Assembly (NCBI GenBank): GCA_963974215.1 | Contig: CAXBBL010000005.1 | Location: 124,001 to 188,000 of the forward strand | Length of the DNA: 64,000 nucleotides | Reading direction: 5' to 3' | Source of the DNA: Croceimicrobium sp963974215 | GTDB taxonomy: Bacteria; Bacteroidota; Bacteroidia; Flavobacteriales; Schleiferiaceae | Part shown: piece after piece, positions 45,043 through 53,415 of the stretch | How the letters are laid out: each line of letters starts with the position of its first letter | Numbering within the stretch: position 1 is the first letter of the stretch | Program-made: the position numbers and the translations under genes | Notes under the pieces: generated by a model | What the model was told of the DNA's origin: nothing | The model's database searches: none | What the model saw: only the letters and a program-made list of their open reading frames with translations

Positions 45043-45464
45043 TAACCTTCAATTTGCGCATTTATAATGGTAAAGAACAAGCCCTGTCCATTGCGGTTGA
45101 GACGCAGTTCGCCTGTAATGGGAACAAACTTATCTGTGGCAAAACGCCCCGGGTCCTCTTTAAACTTCAATTCTACTACTGTTTCGGGTCCGGCATTACC
45201 GCAAAAGAAACAAGCCGAAAAAGGATTTTTACTTAAGGCGTAAGTGTTAGCTGCCACGTCTAATGGGATGAGGTAGCCTGAAATAATAACTTCTTCACCT
45301 TCATAACTCGAACTTAAAATGCTGGGGAATTTCGGACTAAATAAGCCCGAAACTGGATCTTGGTCGTAGTTCGTCATTGCTAATACGGGCCAAACCAAAT
45401 TCTTTTGAGCGTTGACGCTAAAAATACTCAGGCAAAAAATAAAGGATAGAAATACTTTAAGCAT
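45042..45464 (-). CDS. Secreted DUF3299-like protein with FSACFFCGNAGPE motif
   Basis: A 140-residue protein with signal peptide MLKVFLSFIFCLSIFSVNAQ. The core beta domain EVIISGYLIPLDVAAN is followed by FSACFFCGNAGPETVVEL. It shares sequence and layout with the protein encoded at 44596-45042. The CxxC could bind a metal or be redox active in the periplasm. It lies between the FtsX-type permease gene (8-base overlap) and its paralogue. Confidence 0.75.
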   Translation of the reverse strand: MLKVFLSFIFCLSIFSVNAQKNLVWPVLAMTNYDQDPVSGLFSPKFPSILSSSYEGEEVIISGYLIPLDVAANTYALSKNPFSACFFCGNAGPETVVELKFKEDPGRFATDKFVPITGELRLNRNGQGLFFTIINAQIEG

Positions 45465-46656
45465 CAGCTAAAGTTTTAGGGATATTAATGCGGTAGGCAT
45501 GCCATGCAGGTAAAAGTGAGGCAAAGGTACCTAATAATAAAACGCTTAACAGCAGCCAAAGTTGCAGGGGGTTTTGCAAGGTTTGCAAGCCTAAACCACT
45601 ACTGAGGTTAGGAAGCTTAAGGCTGAGAAGTTCTAGACTTAGTATGGCTAAGACTAAGGCGAACAAATAGGCAATAAAGCTAATAAATATGGACTTCGCC
45701 CAAACTAATAAAACCACTTTATAGCGACTAATTCCCACCGCTCTTAGAAAGGCCAATTGTGGTTCTTCGTCTTTTAAACCTTGTAGCAGCGAAACGAAAA
45801 TACTAATACCAGCAATGAAAAGTAAAATATAAGCCAAGGCCTCGAGCAAATCTAGCGCCGACTGGGCCAAGCTAAAAAGACGATTTACTTCTATAGCAGG
45901 CAAGGCAGCTTGCATTTTTGTTTGGCTATTAATTTGTCGCGGCAGGCTCAGGGTGGCCATGGGATTGCTAAATTGGATAAGGCCAGCGGTAATTTCACGT
46001 TCTACTTCTTCATGCTGATGATCATGTGCTCCTTCTTCAGGGTGTTCGTGAACCTGCCATACGCTTGCGAGGGGAGTAAGAATTAAGTCGTCGATTACAC
46101 TGCCACTATGCTTATAAATTCCTACTACCTTAAAATCTTGATGCGCGTGGTTTTCGCCTTCTTCGCTAAAACCATGGGAGCCGAGAAAGAGACTGCCCAT
46201 CTTGAGCTCTAGAGCTTGCGCTACACTTGCGCCAATACAAACTTCAAAAGCCTTTTGGAAAGAACGACCTTCCGCTAACTTAATATTATATAGAGCAGCG
46301 TAATTACTATCGCTCCCCACAATTCGCTTGCCTTGGTAATTATCGCCATACGCCAAAGGGATGGCTTTTTTTACCAAACGGTTTCGAGCCAGTTTTTCAA
46401 ATTCGCTTAAGGAAATATTCCCTGTAGGGGCATCAATATGGTATACACTACTAAGTATAATTTGCAATGGACTGCCTTTGGCGCCTACCACTAAGTCGAT
46501 TCCCTTAATATTGCGCGTGAAGCTCTCTTCAAAGCTGTCTTTCGCGGTAAAAAGAACCATGATTAAAGCGAGGGAAAAGGATAAAAGTAAAATGCTTAAA
46601 AAGCTATGCAGTTTCTTATGACCTAAACTGGCCAGGGCGAGGCGAAAGATATTCAC
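45457..46656 (-). CDS. FtsX/LolE-type ABC permease with histidine-rich loop
   Basis: A 399-residue permease with one N-terminal membrane segment, a large extracytoplasmic (MacB-core-like) domain and three C-terminal segments. The extracytoplasmic domain is rich in His: H170 and H172 in ENHAHQ, then H203, H205, H211, H213 and H215 in VHEHPEEGAHDHQH. That is unusual for LolE or MacB and suggests metal binding. It starts with GTG inside the ATPase stop (GTGA overlap). It partners with the LolD-like ATPase upstream. Confidence 0.88.
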   Translation of the reverse strand: MNIFRLALASLGHKKLHSFLSILLLSFSLALIMVLFTAKDSFEESFTRNIKGIDLVVGAKGSPLQIILSSVYHIDAPTGNISLSEFEKLARNRLVKKAIPLAYGDNYQGKRIVGSDSNYAALYNIKLAEGRSFQKAFEVCIGASVAQALELKMGSLFLGSHGFSEEGENHAHQDFKVVGIYKHSGSVIDDLILTPLASVWQVHEHPEEGAHDHQHEEVEREITAGLIQFSNPMATLSLPRQINSQTKMQAALPAIEVNRLFSLAQSALDLLEALAYILLFIAGISIFVSLLQGLKDEEPQLAFLRAVGISRYKVVLLVWAKSIFISFIAYLFALVLAILSLELLSLKLPNLSSGLGLQTLQNPLQLWLLLSVLLLGTFASLLPAWHAYRINIPKTLADA

Positions 46657-47282
46657 AGTTGATAGGATTTAGAAATTAGCTTTTTAAGGCGAGCATCGTG
46701 GGTAACTACCAATAAAGCGGTTTTTTGAGACTGACTCATTTGCAGAAGCAGTTCGCCTACTTTTTCCGCATTGGCATCATCCAGAGCAGCCGTGGGCTCA
46801 TCGGCTAAAATTAAACTGGGTTTTTGCAATAGTGCTCGCGCAATCGCAGCTCGCTGTTGCTCGCCAATACTGCAAGAGGCCGCTTTTTTATAGAGGATAT
46901 TGCCAATGTTTAATTCTGAAAACAAGAGCTCAATTTCACTTTTATCGGCCTTGCGATTTTGAATGGAGTAAATCATTTTCATGTTATCCATCATGCTGAG
47001 ATAGGGAAGGAAAAGGCTCTTTTGAAAAATTAAACCGAGGTGCTTGGCTCTAAACCTTTCTAGGCTGCGACCTTCCAAATTATGGAGAGATTGATCGACC
47101 AGTTTAACTTCACCCGCACTGGCTTTTTGCAATCCCGAAATTAAGTTTAGTAGAGTCGTTTTTCCAGAGCCAGACGGACCGATAATTAAGGCGGCATCTG
47201 CGGAAGCGAGTTTTATATCAGGAAACTTGAACGCTTTTTCGGCGTGATAACTAAATTGTAAATTTGTTGTTTCTAAGGCCAT
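46653..47282 (-). CDS. LolD/MacB-type ABC ATP-binding protein
   Basis: A 209-residue ATPase from the ATG at 47282; a TTG two codons earlier would give 211. Walker A is GPSGSGKTTLL (about residue 37), the signature is SIGEQQRAAIARALL and Walker B is LILADEPTAALD. The short length and signature belong to the mechanotransmission ABC class (LolD, FtsE, MacB). It is the first gene of an overlapping operon with the His-rich permease, two Cys-pair proteins and a hydrolase. Confidence 0.92.
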   Translation of the reverse strand: MALETTNLQFSYHAEKAFKFPDIKLASADAALIIGPSGSGKTTLLNLISGLQKASAGEVKLVDQSLHNLEGRSLERFRAKHLGLIFQKSLFLPYLSMMDNMKMIYSIQNRKADKSEIELLFSELNIGNILYKKAASCSIGEQQRAAIARALLQKPSLILADEPTAALDDANAEKVGELLLQMSQSQKTALLVVTHDARLKKLISKSYQL

Positions 47283-47296
47283 AGGCAAAGTTAATA

Positions 47297-47338
47297 AACG
47301 TGAGTTCGACTATAGATTAGGATCACAGATTTTCGATG
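47297..47338 (+). repeat. Solo end of the terminal-inverted-repeat element (copy C)
   Basis: AACGTGAGTTCGAC (47297-47310) followed by a segment with ATTAGGATCACAGATTTTCGATG matches the reverse-complemented right end of copy B along about 42 bases. No partner end is nearby. It lies between the start of the LolD-like gene and the CoA-binding gene, so it is part of the divergent promoter region. Confidence 0.7.
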
Positions 47339-47406
47339 TTATTGTAAACAAATTAAATCGCCCTAATTTTCAACTCTAATTCATGTCAATAAAGAAAAAC
47401 GTTAAG

Positions 47407-47763
47407 ATGAAAACATTGGTTCTCGGTGCGAGTGAAAATAAGCAGCGATATTCTAATATCGCCATGAATATGCTCAAAGATTATCAGCATGAAGTAGTTG
47501 CTGTGGGCAATCGCACGGGTGAGGTAAATGGCATTCCCTTTTCAAAGGAGAAAAAGGACTTTCAAGCGGTGGATACGGTAACGCTTTATTTAGGGCCTCA
47601 AAACCAAGAAGAGTATATCGATTATGTAGATTCCTTAAATCCGCGGCGGGTGATATTTAATCCTGGAACCGAAAACCCTGATTGGATGGATCATCTGCAA
47701 AAGCGCGGCATTGAAACAGAGGTAGCATGTACTTTAGTTCTTTTACGTACCAATCAGTATTAA
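47407..47763 (+). CDS. CoA-binding domain protein (YccU-type)
   Basis: A 118-residue Rossmann-fold protein from the ATG at 47407; an ATG at 47383 would add eight residues. It opens with LVLGASENKQRYS, has VVAVGNRTGEVNGIPF and ends with the conserved IFNPGTENP segment and a late EVACTLVLLR strand. This matches the CoA-binding fold of succinyl-CoA-ligase-like small proteins. The physiological role is unknown. It is monocistronic. Confidence 0.88.
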   Translation: MKTLVLGASENKQRYSNIAMNMLKDYQHEVVAVGNRTGEVNGIPFSKEKKDFQAVDTVTLYLGPQNQEEYIDYVDSLNPRRVIFNPGTENPDWMDHLQKRGIETEVACTLVLLRTNQY

Positions 47764-47785
47764 GCAGAAGGTAAATAAATTGGAC

Positions 47786-47807
47786 GCTCTAAACCTTAGG
47801 GCTTTTT
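47786..47807 (+). terminator. Candidate terminator of the CoA-binding gene
   Basis: GCTCTAA-ACC-TTAGGGC, a 7 bp stem with one G-T pair and a 3-base loop, followed by TTTTT. It lies 23 bases after the stop codon of the plus-strand gene. The stem also holds the stop codon of the convergent lipoprotein gene (47796-47798). Confidence 0.55.
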
Positions 47808-48269
47808 ATATTCTACGATTAGATTACCCGTGTTAAAATCAAGACTAAGGTCTTGGTCTGCCGCAATGTTTTGCAGGCTAAAATGTTTACTATCCGTGAT
47901 AAGCATATCGCATTCACCAGCATTTTCCATTAGCAGCTCCAATTTAAGGTGGAGCGATTTTTTACCTGGTATTTTTTCAGTCACGGCTAGATGCGCCCGA
48001 CCTGGTTTGCAGCCGCTGTAATTATAAGTGAGTACAATACAGTTTCCTTCCTGTTTAAATTCGGTGATATAAGCAGTATTAGTCTCGAACTCCAAACGTG
48101 GGTTTTCTTCAGCCGCTAAGCAAGGGCTTATAATTTGGATGGGATTTTCTTCGTCATTTTCGGTGAACTCTATCACCGATTCAGTTTTAGTTTTGCTGTC
48201 TTTTTTAGCACCACAAGCGCTCAGAAAAAGGCTGATAGTGAAAACTAGACTTAATTTTAGAGTATCCAT
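47796..48269 (-). CDS. Small hypothetical lipoprotein
   Basis: A 157-residue protein with lipoprotein signal MDTLKLSLVFTISLFLSAC (Cys19, then GAKKDSKTK). The mature part is beta rich with three further Cys (SPCLAAEE, SGCKPG, GECDML), which could pair. I recognise no family. It follows the T9SS serine protease gene with a 13-base overlap, so both are in one unit. Confidence 0.68.
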   Translation of the reverse strand: MDTLKLSLVFTISLFLSACGAKKDSKTKTESVIEFTENDEENPIQIISPCLAAEENPRLEFETNTAYITEFKQEGNCIVLTYNYSGCKPGRAHLAVTEKIPGKKSLHLKLELLMENAGECDMLITDSKHFSLQNIAADQDLSLDFNTGNLIVEYKKP

Positions 48270-49843
48270 ATTTTAAGTGTTTTTTGCCGATTTCCTTGGC
48301 CAATACGCAGTATGTATAAGCCACTGCGAAAAGTCTCTAAATTTAGAGGAATTGTTCCGTAGGCAAAGGGGGAGATATAAGTTTCTTGTAATTCCTCTCC
48401 CGCAAGAGAGAAAAGCTGTATGCGTGCAGGACTTTGCAGGTCGTAAAAGCCCTTTATTTCAGCTTGGCCGTTTTGCACGGGATTGGGGAAAACGCTAATA
48501 TCATTGAGAATCGGGATATCTATAGTATCTCCACTGTTGAGGCCTTGTAAGCGCAGGTTTCCCAATTCTAAAGGATCGAGCCAAGGCGCTAATTGCCTTG
48601 CGGGAAATTCACCATTGCTTGACCAGCTATAGGCAAAGCGACCATAAAGGTCAGATAATTCCGTTTGTTGGCAACTGCTGTTTCCGCCGGTTAGGGTACC
48701 GAGTATTAAACCGTACTCATCTAAAAGTGCGCTGCCGCTACTCCCGCCTTCTGTGGTGCCAAAGCCGTATTTGCTATCTTGCCAAAAGACTTCCAAGTGG
48801 GTATTGGGAATACTCCCGCCATAGCTAGTGATACTCGGACGTTGGCGATAGATACTTATTTTTTGAGCATCTCCGGAAGGATGGTGAAAACAATCTCCTT
48901 TAGAACTTAAAATAGGACCGCGATTCCAGCCGGCAAAATAGGCATTATAGGAAGCGGGAATGTTTTGGTTGAGCTCGAGTAGGAGGAAGTCTGAGCCAAA
49001 ATCGCCACCATTATCAGCGCTACGCGCGCGCAGGGAGGCGCCCAGTATTTGCTGCTGCAGAATGTCGCTTTCTTGGTTGCCTCCTTCGCAATTAGGGTTG
49101 AGGTAATTAAAGAAAAACACCCAGCGGTTGAGGTCATTATTGGAAACTAAAGAACCCGCCAAGGCACAATGTTCGGCGCTCAGTACATAGGGTTTGGCGT
49201 CAAAGGCTGTATTATTTATTAAGGTACCCGTGCACCAACCAGCGAGACTGCCATTTATCCAAAGAATTCGGGTCGTGGCACGACTAAGTTCATTATTGGT
49301 AGCGATCGAGCAAATGGCATTTACTTGACAAGTGCCAGCATCCCCATAATCATCTAAAACGACATTGCTATCAATTTCGCTAAATACCACTCCATTTATA
49401 TTAAGGCGACTATTATGGTAAGGAAATCGATCTCTAAATAAAAGGCGGTGTTTGGTAGAAAAGCTGCTAAGTAAGAAGCTTTCGGCTTTAGTGGTAATGG
49501 ATTTTAGTCCCTTTTCAGTAGATAGGAAAAGTTGATCTTCCGAGGCAAGATTTGTGAAATTTAAGAAGAGATCTAGTTGCAGCGAAGGCTCATTAAAGGT
49601 TAGAATGGGCAGTGGCTCAGAACTAGCTGGTAAATTGTTAAGATTTAGCTCAAGAGAGACTTCCTGAAAAAGACCTCGTATCGCATAGTACTCCCGATAT
49701 GCTTCAAGATCAGTCTTTAGACTTAATTCTTTAAGTTTTTCTTTAGATATAATAATTTCTCCTTTTTCCTTAAGTTGAATTAGCTCTTGTGAGTAGAGGT
49801 TTAAACCGCAAAGGAGAAAGAATAATATTTTAAACCATCTCAA
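48257..49843 (-). CDS. T9SS-secreted trypsin-like serine protease
   Basis: A 528-residue protein. The start codon is TTG at 49843, which gives the signal peptide MRWFKILFFLLCGLNLYSQ. A chymotrypsin-type triad is visible: His in LSAEHCA, Asp in FGSDFLLLEL and Ser in TEGGSSGSALL. The last ~75 residues (ISVFPNPVQNGQAEIKG ... SGLYILRIGQ) form a T9SS sorting domain, so it is a surface or secreted peptidase. It follows the response-regulator gene with no gap and overlaps the lipoprotein gene downstream by 13 bases. Confidence 0.88.
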   Translation of the reverse strand: MRWFKILFFLLCGLNLYSQELIQLKEKGEIIISKEKLKELSLKTDLEAYREYYAIRGLFQEVSLELNLNNLPASSEPLPILTFNEPSLQLDLFLNFTNLASEDQLFLSTEKGLKSITTKAESFLLSSFSTKHRLLFRDRFPYHNSRLNINGVVFSEIDSNVVLDDYGDAGTCQVNAICSIATNNELSRATTRILWINGSLAGWCTGTLINNTAFDAKPYVLSAEHCALAGSLVSNNDLNRWVFFFNYLNPNCEGGNQESDILQQQILGASLRARSADNGGDFGSDFLLLELNQNIPASYNAYFAGWNRGPILSSKGDCFHHPSGDAQKISIYRQRPSITSYGGSIPNTHLEVFWQDSKYGFGTTEGGSSGSALLDEYGLILGTLTGGNSSCQQTELSDLYGRFAYSWSSNGEFPARQLAPWLDPLELGNLRLQGLNSGDTIDIPILNDISVFPNPVQNGQAEIKGFYDLQSPARIQLFSLAGEELQETYISPFAYGTIPLNLETFRSGLYILRIGQGNRQKTLKIWIL

Positions 49844-50308
49844 TTAAGATAAAAGCTTTTGACGAAGTAGGAATTCAAGCTGATCGTTGGCACGAGCTAG
49901 TTCATCCACTAGAACTTTGTTTTGACGCCTCAGGCTAAACACCTCATGCGCAGCAAGAATGGTTGCTTTTAAATCATCATAATGCCAAGGCTTATTAAAG
50001 TAGCGGTATACCTGACCACGGTTAATGGCATCAATTACGGCATTGATATCCGAGTAACCTGTAATGAGAATCCGCATAGGTTCTGGGTTAATCTTTTGTA
50101 CCTCTTCAAGAAACTCAATACCTGTCATGTTTGGCATGCGCTGGTCGGTAAGAATGATGTTAAGGTCTTTTTCTCTTTTGAAAATTTCTAGACCTTCGGC
50201 ACCTGAAAGTGCGGTAAATAACTTGAAGTCACGACGAAAATTTGCCTTAAATGCCTGCAAGTTGTTTTCTTCATCGTCAATGTAAAGTATGCGTACAGAA
50301 TCGTTCAT
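49844..50308 (-). CDS. Response regulator (REC domain, no output domain)
   Basis: A 154-residue protein: a REC domain with phospho-acceptor Asp55 (ILTDQRMPNMTG), acidic pair DD at 11-12, Thr in LITGYSD and Lys in YFNKPW. A short coiled-coil tail (QNKVLVDELARANDQLEFLL) follows with no DNA-binding domain. Its REC domain is a close paralogue of the REC part of the hybrid kinase at 55524 and belongs to the RpfG-like DQRMP class. It is transcribed away from the ThiF-nitroreductase operon and lies upstream of the serine protease gene. Confidence 0.9.
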   Translation of the reverse strand: MNDSVRILYIDDEENNLQAFKANFRRDFKLFTALSGAEGLEIFKREKDLNIILTDQRMPNMTGIEFLEEVQKINPEPMRILITGYSDINAVIDAINRGQVYRYFNKPWHYDDLKATILAAHEVFSLRRQNKVLVDELARANDQLEFLLRQKLLS

Positions 50309-50393
50309 CTGGGAGTGAAATTTTTTGGTAAAAATAAAGATTTACTGAATACTATGATGTAATTTGGCTCAGGCTATTTAACAATTAATACTA

Positions 50394-52715
50394 ATGATAA
50401 AACAGGATAAAGGTATCGTAAAAAACTTGATATCAGGGATTAAGGGTATAAATAAAAGTTATTACAAACCTGTTTTATATAACTTAAACCTTGATTCAGA
50501 ACTGAAAGACTTTGAGGCTTTAATAACTAGTAATAAAAATCATTTAAAAATAGCTAATAGCCTAGAAAATCAGCTTTTAGAATTATATCTAACTCGCCAT
50601 CCAGATCGCCAAATTAGCAAATCTGAGCGAGTTGAGTGGCTTGAAGAGTGGAAAAAAAAGAACGATATTTATAGCTATGGAACTTGGGTTTACTACCCTT
50701 GGTCGGATGTTATTAGTCATATTTTACCCGCAAATGAGTTCATCGAATTACGCACCTCTCGGAATAAGTATAAAATAAGCGAAGACGAGCAGGGCAGTTT
50801 AGGTGAGAAAATCGTTGGTGTAATCGGTTTATCCGTGGGTCAATCCGTCGCCTTAACGATGGCAATTGAAAGGGTTTTCGGTACTATTCGTATTGCTGAT
50901 TTTGATCATTTAGATTTAAGTAACCTCAATCGAATTCGCAGTGGTTTAAGTAATATTTCAATGCCTAAAACCATTTTGGTGGCGCGTGAAATTGCTGAGA
51001 TAGATCCATACCTGAAAATCGAATTATACAATGAGGGCATCACAAAAGAAAACATTGCTGACTTTATTGGGGAAGGTGAATCTAAACTGGATTTACTGAT
51101 AGAAGAGTGTGACTCCCTCGATATTAAAATACTCGCTCGGGCTGAGGCGAGAAAGCAAAGTGTGCCCGTTTTGATGGATACCAGTGATAGAGGAATGTTA
51201 GATGTTGAGCGTTTTGACCTAGAGCCCAAAAGGCCTCTTATGCACGGAATGGTGAGCGACGACGCTGCAGCCAATATCGATAAATGGTCAGCCAAGGAGC
51301 GTCTGGCAATGGTAATGGATATGGTAGGGGTGGAGCATATTTCTCCACGTTTAAAAGCCTCGCTTTTAGAAGTCGAACAAAGTCTAAAAACGTGGCCTCA
51401 ATTGGCCTCATCGGTGGCTTTAGGTGGAGCGATAACAACCATTGCAGCACGAAGAATATTACTGAAAGAGCCCATTGCTTCGGGTAGACATTACATAGAT
51501 ATTGATGAAATATTAAATCCTGAGGACCAAAAGACATCCGTACCAAGCGAAGAACTTAAACCGGCAGCTTTAAGCTTTAGTGAGTGTGAAGCAATGGTTG
51601 ATAATCTAAAAAAATCAAGACAAGATCAGGCGTTAATTTTAGCCACAGAGGTAATTGATGATATCGTAGAGCAGGCTTGCTGGGCGCCGAGCGGCGGAAA
51701 TGTGCAGCCCTGGAAATGGATCTATAAAGATGGTATCCTTAGCCTTTTTCATGATATACATTATTCCTACTCATTTCTTGATTTTAAAAATCGCGGCAGT
51801 TTGATTGGTTTAGGAGCAGCACTGGAAAATGTGGTGCAAAGAGCCACTTATCACGGACTAAAAGCAGAGATTGATATTTTGGCCAAAGACTTGGAGGATC
51901 GTTTTATTGCGCAAATTCAATTTTATAAAGGCGGGAAGGAATTGAAAAATGAGTTTTCCGATTTGGGTTCAGATCTAAATAGTCGGCTAACTAACCGATT
52001 AAAATCGAAGGAGATAAAACCCATTAGTGAAGCGCTGAAAAGTAAAATTTCTCTACATTTAAAAGGCAGTGAATTTTCGGTAAAATGGCTCGAAGGAGAA
52101 AAGCTCAAAAAAATGGCTCAAATTGTTGGAGCTGTGGAGCGACAGCGTATCTTAGACCCTTGGGGACATGACGACTTTATTGCTGAGGCGCGTTGGACAA
52201 AAGAAGAAGCGGAAAGCACTCGTAATGGTGTGGACTTAAGAACTTTAGATCTCAATGAGTCTGATTTGGTAGGCTTTAAATTAATAAAAGATGCCGAAGC
52301 AATAGCACATTTAAGAAATTGGGATAAAGGCAAAGCTTTGATAAAAATGAGTACAGACTCTCTTGAGAACTCATCCGCCTTGGCGTTGGTTTACACCAAT
52401 AACCATTCCGCGGCAAGCGTTTTAAAGGGTGGCAGAATAGTTGAAAGATTATGGGTTTACCTAAATAAAATGGGTTTATCTTATCAGCCTGTTTCTCCCG
52501 CAACCTTTATGTTTGCTCGTCTTAGAATGGCTGATGCCTCAAGTTCTCCTTATCTCGTTCAAGAATTAAGTAAATTAAGAAAAGAATATTTAGATTTATT
52601 AGAATTACCTGAAGGTGTGAACGATTTATTTTTGGCGAGGCTTTTTTATGCTGATGAACCAGCGGTAAAATCGTTGCGTAAACCACTGGATAAGGTGTTT
52701 AAAATAATGAGCTGA
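50394..52715 (+). CDS. ThiF/E1-like and nitroreductase fusion (Rv1355c family)
   Basis: A 773-residue fusion. Residues ~130-400 form an E1/ThiF-like adenylating domain (IVGVIGLSVGQSVAL as nucleotide loop, then IADFDHLDLSNLNRIRSG). Residues ~420-740 form a nitroreductase/FMN domain (IVEQACWAPSGGNVQPWKW). No CxxC zinc pairs and no obvious E1 catalytic Cys are seen. Mycobacterial relatives (Rv1355c, sometimes called MoeY) have the same architecture and no proven function. It is first in an operon with the acyltransferase-like gene four bases downstream. Confidence 0.88.
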   Translation: MIKQDKGIVKNLISGIKGINKSYYKPVLYNLNLDSELKDFEALITSNKNHLKIANSLENQLLELYLTRHPDRQISKSERVEWLEEWKKKNDIYSYGTWVYYPWSDVISHILPANEFIELRTSRNKYKISEDEQGSLGEKIVGVIGLSVGQSVALTMAIERVFGTIRIADFDHLDLSNLNRIRSGLSNISMPKTILVAREIAEIDPYLKIELYNEGITKENIADFIGEGESKLDLLIEECDSLDIKILARAEARKQSVPVLMDTSDRGMLDVERFDLEPKRPLMHGMVSDDAAANIDKWSAKERLAMVMDMVGVEHISPRLKASLLEVEQSLKTWPQLASSVALGGAITTIAARRILLKEPIASGRHYIDIDEILNPEDQKTSVPSEELKPAALSFSECEAMVDNLKKSRQDQALILATEVIDDIVEQACWAPSGGNVQPWKWIYKDGILSLFHDIHYSYSFLDFKNRGSLIGLGAALENVVQRATYHGLKAEIDILAKDLEDRFIAQIQFYKGGKELKNEFSDLGSDLNSRLTNRLKSKEIKPISEALKSKISLHLKGSEFSVKWLEGEKLKKMAQIVGAVERQRILDPWGHDDFIAEARWTKEEAESTRNGVDLRTLDLNESDLVGFKLIKDAEAIAHLRNWDKGKALIKMSTDSLENSSALALVYTNNHSAASVLKGGRIVERLWVYLNKMGLSYQPVSPATFMFARLRMADASSSPYLVQELSKLRKEYLDLLELPEGVNDLFLARLFYADEPAVKSLRKPLDKVFKIMS

Positions 52716-52719
52716 AATT

Positions 52720-53412
52720 ATGGTGCTGAAATTAAGAGCCTTTAAAGCAATTGATGACCCTGAGAGTTGTGCTAAATTTGTTAAGGGTCACGGTGATATT
52801 TTAACGAGTATTGGAGTAAATAAAGTAACTTCCAGCTCGCCAACCTGGGTAGATAACCCGGGTACTTATGTTTTAGTAGTTGAAGATCCCGAAACCAAAG
52901 CAGTATTGGGTGGAGCACGTGTTGATACTTCTTATGGTAATAGTAAGTTACCAATTTCTGATGCAACCGCTTATATGGATCCTAAGGTGGATGATTACAT
53001 TGCGGAAGAAGCCAAAGCGGGCACCGGTGAAATTTGCGGTTTATGGAACAGCCGGAAAGTAGCGGGAATGGGGTTTGGCAGTTTATTTTTAACAAGAGCG
53101 GCGGTAACGATTTCGCATTCAGTGGGCGTGAAATCGCTTTTTGCACTTTGTGCTCCATACACAGTGGCAACGGCTGAAACTTTTGGTTATGGCATTATTA
53201 AAAACTTGGGCAACGACGGTACTTTTTACTACCCTAAGCTTGACTTATTAGCAACGGCTATGTTATTGCCAGATACCCTAAAATTGGAGAATGCATCGGA
53301 TCTAGAAAAGGAAAGAGTTTTCTCACTGCGTCAAGATCCTAGTCAGTATTTTGAGGAAGAATCTCGACGGAGAAATGTTCCCATACAATATGATCTTAGA
53401 ATAAAATCATAG
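52720..53412 (+). CDS. Acyltransferase-like protein (GNAT/autoinducer-synthase fold)
   Basis: A 230-residue protein whose middle resembles the acyl-homoserine-lactone synthase / GNAT fold: VLGGARVDTS, then GTGEICGLWNSRKVAGMGFGSLFLTRAAVTIS, then SLFALCAPYTVATAETFGYGI. The Glu in GEICGLW and the hydrophobic helix followed by the FxALCA strand occupy places like those in LuxI-type enzymes. Direct assignment is not possible by eye. It lies between the ThiF-nitroreductase gene (four bases) and the sensor kinase gene (three bases). Confidence 0.7.
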   Translation: MVLKLRAFKAIDDPESCAKFVKGHGDILTSIGVNKVTSSSPTWVDNPGTYVLVVEDPETKAVLGGARVDTSYGNSKLPISDATAYMDPKVDDYIAEEAKAGTGEICGLWNSRKVAGMGFGSLFLTRAAVTISHSVGVKSLFALCAPYTVATAETFGYGIIKNLGNDGTFYYPKLDLLATAMLLPDTLKLENASDLEKERVFSLRQDPSQYFEEESRRRNVPIQYDLRIKS

Positions 53413-53415
53413 GAT

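Noticed and set aside
49844..50308. PorX-type T9SS regulator
   Set aside because: PorX has a C-terminal PglZ domain; this protein ends shortly after REC.
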